Below are positions 62,584 to 64,000 of a stretch of DNA of 64,000 nucleotides, in pieces (position 1 is the first letter of the stretch; every line of letters begins with the position of its first letter). Below the pieces are notes generated by a model, which was not told the DNA's origin, made no database searches, and saw only the letters and a list, made by a program, of their open reading frames with translations. Source of the stretch: Bacteroidales bacterium (GTDB lineage: Bacteria; Bacteroidota; Bacteroidia; Bacteroidales; F082). Location of the stretch: NCBI GenBank assembly GCA_015493525.1, contig WGCY01000033.1:1-64000 (forward strand). The letters are read 5' to 3'. A program made the translations under genes and the position numbers.

Positions 62584-63840
62584 TTACAGAATTATCCCAA
62601 AATCCCGTACAGCTTTCAAATATTTTAACTGTTTCCGGCGGCTTTTCAATTCGCTTTTCCGGTCTCCCCTGACACCTGCTTCCACCTCAATATTTCTGTA
62701 TGGGATATTGTGCCGGGAGGAATAAACCGACAGGGAGCCATCGCCCCGCTCACTTTGCGGAACATATTCATACACCACGTTCATGCCCTTCTTTTTGTAA
62801 AATGAAATTTCTTTGGCAAGTTTTTGGTCGGGTTCGGGCTGAGAAAATGGAATCCAGATTAAACTTCTTTTGTCCGGATCTTTGTCTGACAAAATGGAAA
62901 TATTTTTCCAGGTAGCAATGGTGTCCAAAATAAAATTCCCGCCCGGTTTGTTGTTGTGCAAGGCAAAAATGAGTTCTTTCGGCGAAGCCTTCAGTAACTC
63001 GATAATTTTTTGTGCCACAGGCCAGTATGGATTGTCTTTGTTAAACATCCGGTTGGGGTCCTGATGTACAGAGCCTTTCGGGCTGCCGTATGAATAGAAC
63101 GAACGGTTTTCATTATTCTCAAGGGCGATAAAAGTTCCGCCGTGTTTAATGGCACGAAGGCCCGTGTCAAAAGCGGCGTCTTCCGAATCGTGAACGACAA
63201 TGAATTTCTGTTTCTGTTTCCCTTTTTTGGTAAACACATTGATGATAAACCGTTTATCCCCCACGTCCACGGCAACCTGTTGAAGTTTAATCCCGTGGTT
63301 TTTGATAAAACGGGCATTTTTTCTTGTGGGGGACAAAATATCCGCATCGGCTATTTTTTTTGTCAAAACACTGCTGTCTGGAACCAGTGATTTGAAGAAA
63401 TCGAAATGATATTTTATGGAAAAATGCCAAAAGGCATAATTGTGTGTTCCCGGTGCCGAAATGTAAATGGCTTTTACCCCTGACTGGTCACAGGCCTTCC
63501 TAAACGCATTGTTGACTTGATAAAAAGGGTCTTCCGTGCCACAACTGAAAATAATTTCCTTTCCCGAAGCGGCAATTTTCCGGATGTTTCCAATGACCGA
63601 ATACTTCATTAACAACAGCGAATCCGATTTTGCATTTCCGGTTAACCCGAGGAGATTTTTTATCCGGTACCTGTTTCTGCTGCTACTCAAATCCAATACG
63701 CCGCTGGTGCTTCCCGCACTTCGGAACAGGCCCGGTTTCTGTTCAAAAAGATATAACGCACCATGGCCTCCCATGCTTAATCCGGTGATGAACAAATCGT
63801 TTTTATCCACAGGGTACTTCTCCGAAATAAGCGGCATCAA
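62584..63840 (-). CDS. Alpha/beta-hydrolase esterase fused to an unfamiliar C-terminal domain (N-terminus lost by frameshift)
   Basis: Residues 1-140 of this 418-residue frame are the C-terminal part of an esterase D-like alpha/beta hydrolase with the nucleophile elbow GLSMGGHG, an Asp in CGTEDPFYQ and a His in APGTHNYAFW. The missing N-terminal part lies upstream in another frame (63841-64000). Residues about 160-418 form a second domain with the pattern HDSEDAAF, DPNRMFNKDNPY, ALHNNKPGG and YRNIEVEAG. It recalls metallopeptidase-like domains with HxxE and LHNN signatures, but I cannot name the family. An ATG at 63837 is the other start. The catalytic set is intact, so the protein might still act. 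Confidence 0.7.
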   Translation of the reverse strand: MMPLISEKYPVDKNDLFITGLSMGGHGALYLFEQKPGLFRSAGSTSGVLDLSSSRNRYRIKNLLGLTGNAKSDSLLLMKYSVIGNIRKIAASGKEIIFSCGTEDPFYQVNNAFRKACDQSGVKAIYISAPGTHNYAFWHFSIKYHFDFFKSLVPDSSVLTKKIADADILSPTRKNARFIKNHGIKLQQVAVDVGDKRFIINVFTKKGKQKQKFIVVHDSEDAAFDTGLRAIKHGGTFIALENNENRSFYSYGSPKGSVHQDPNRMFNKDNPYWPVAQKIIELLKASPKELIFALHNNKPGGNFILDTIATWKNISILSDKDPDKRSLIWIPFSQPEPDQKLAKEISFYKKKGMNVVYEYVPQSERGDGSLSVYSSRHNIPYRNIEVEAGVRGDRKSELKSRRKQLKYLKAVRDFGIIL

Positions 63841-64000
63841 ATCGTTAAAGAAAAAATCGGCATATTGGCTTCCCTTAATGGCAGGACTATTGATATACCA
63901 CGCATCAGGCCATCAGGACAGACAATTATAAATTGGTATTTATCCGCATAAGCCTGACAATCAATAATATGGTTCCATTGTTTATAATTTCCGCTCCAAC
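63841..64000 (-). pseudogene. Upstream part of the esterase in a different frame (frameshift at about 63908)
   Basis: On the minus strand, from 63998, a frame reads WSGNYKQWNHIIDCQAYADK and continues to FIIVCPDG. The next residues of the family, D-A-W-Y-I-N-S-P, are found in the frame of the downstream gene, whose upstream stop is at 63913-63915. One base is missing between GGC (63909-63911) and GATGCG (63901-63906). The upstream frame ends in TGA at 63837-63839, overlapping the downstream start. It is either a real frameshift mutation or a sequence error. Confidence 0.65.

Overview
The window is chromosomal DNA from a member of the Bacteroidota, most likely a Bacteroidales-type anaerobe or a close relative. 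The evidence is the gliding and type IX secretion genes gldE, gldD and gldB, many promoters of the Bacteroidota form TAnnTTTG, lipoproteins with short lipoboxes, an RNase H with a viroplasmin-like N-terminus, a fused DAHP synthase/chorismate mutase, and the dut, TPR, DUF4292, EnvC gene order. I saw no rRNA, tRNA or CRISPR array. Taxonomy below phylum is inference.

Layout. 0-6.5 kb: the tail of an IS30-type transposase, a small zinc-ribbon-like protein, gldE-gldD, an uncharacterised envelope pair, ftsX and comF. 6.6-13.1 kb: two outer-membrane barrels, a HIT protein, greA with a leader hairpin, gldB, glyS and an acetyltransferase. 13.2-25.2 kb: purF, an AT-rich GT32 glycosyltransferase, two C69 dipeptidases around aspS, metG and a sugar porter. 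25.2-25.9 kb: repeat island 1. 25.9-34.4 kb: rnhA, serB, cfa, rsgA and the envC, DUF4292, TPR, dut block. 34.7-48.2 kb: DEAD helicase, DAHP synthase/chorismate mutase, a HAD protein, rseP, dxr, an M23 peptidase, PhoH, mtnA, an M20 amidohydrolase, a SixA-type phosphatase, glyA and a threonine dehydrogenase-like protein. 48.2-49.5 kb: repeat island 2. 49.5-53.4 kb: a GH2 exo-glucosaminidase-like lipoprotein coupled to a FucP-type transporter. 53.7-57.7 kb: a 4-hydroxybutyryl-CoA dehydratase-like enzyme, a CoA ligase and an SDR in one operon. 57.9-64 kb: mnmA-queG, a PhoB/PhoR-type two-component pair, a VapBC-like toxin-antitoxin pair and a frameshifted esterase fusion.

Most of the window is housekeeping. 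The parts least explained by known genes are non-coding. The two intergenic islands, about 23 kb apart, carry the same modules in opposite orientation. They include a roughly 50-nt hairpin unit, four copies in island 2 and one in island 1, whose two stem blocks differ between copies by compensating changes. A second family of short palindromes (10-nt arm, 3-nt loop, 10-nt arm) is scattered between genes with matched arm changes. These are the best candidates for something undescribed. The dehydratase/ligase/SDR operon and the esterase fused to an unfamiliar HDSED...DPNRMF...LHNN domain are the most interesting coding features.
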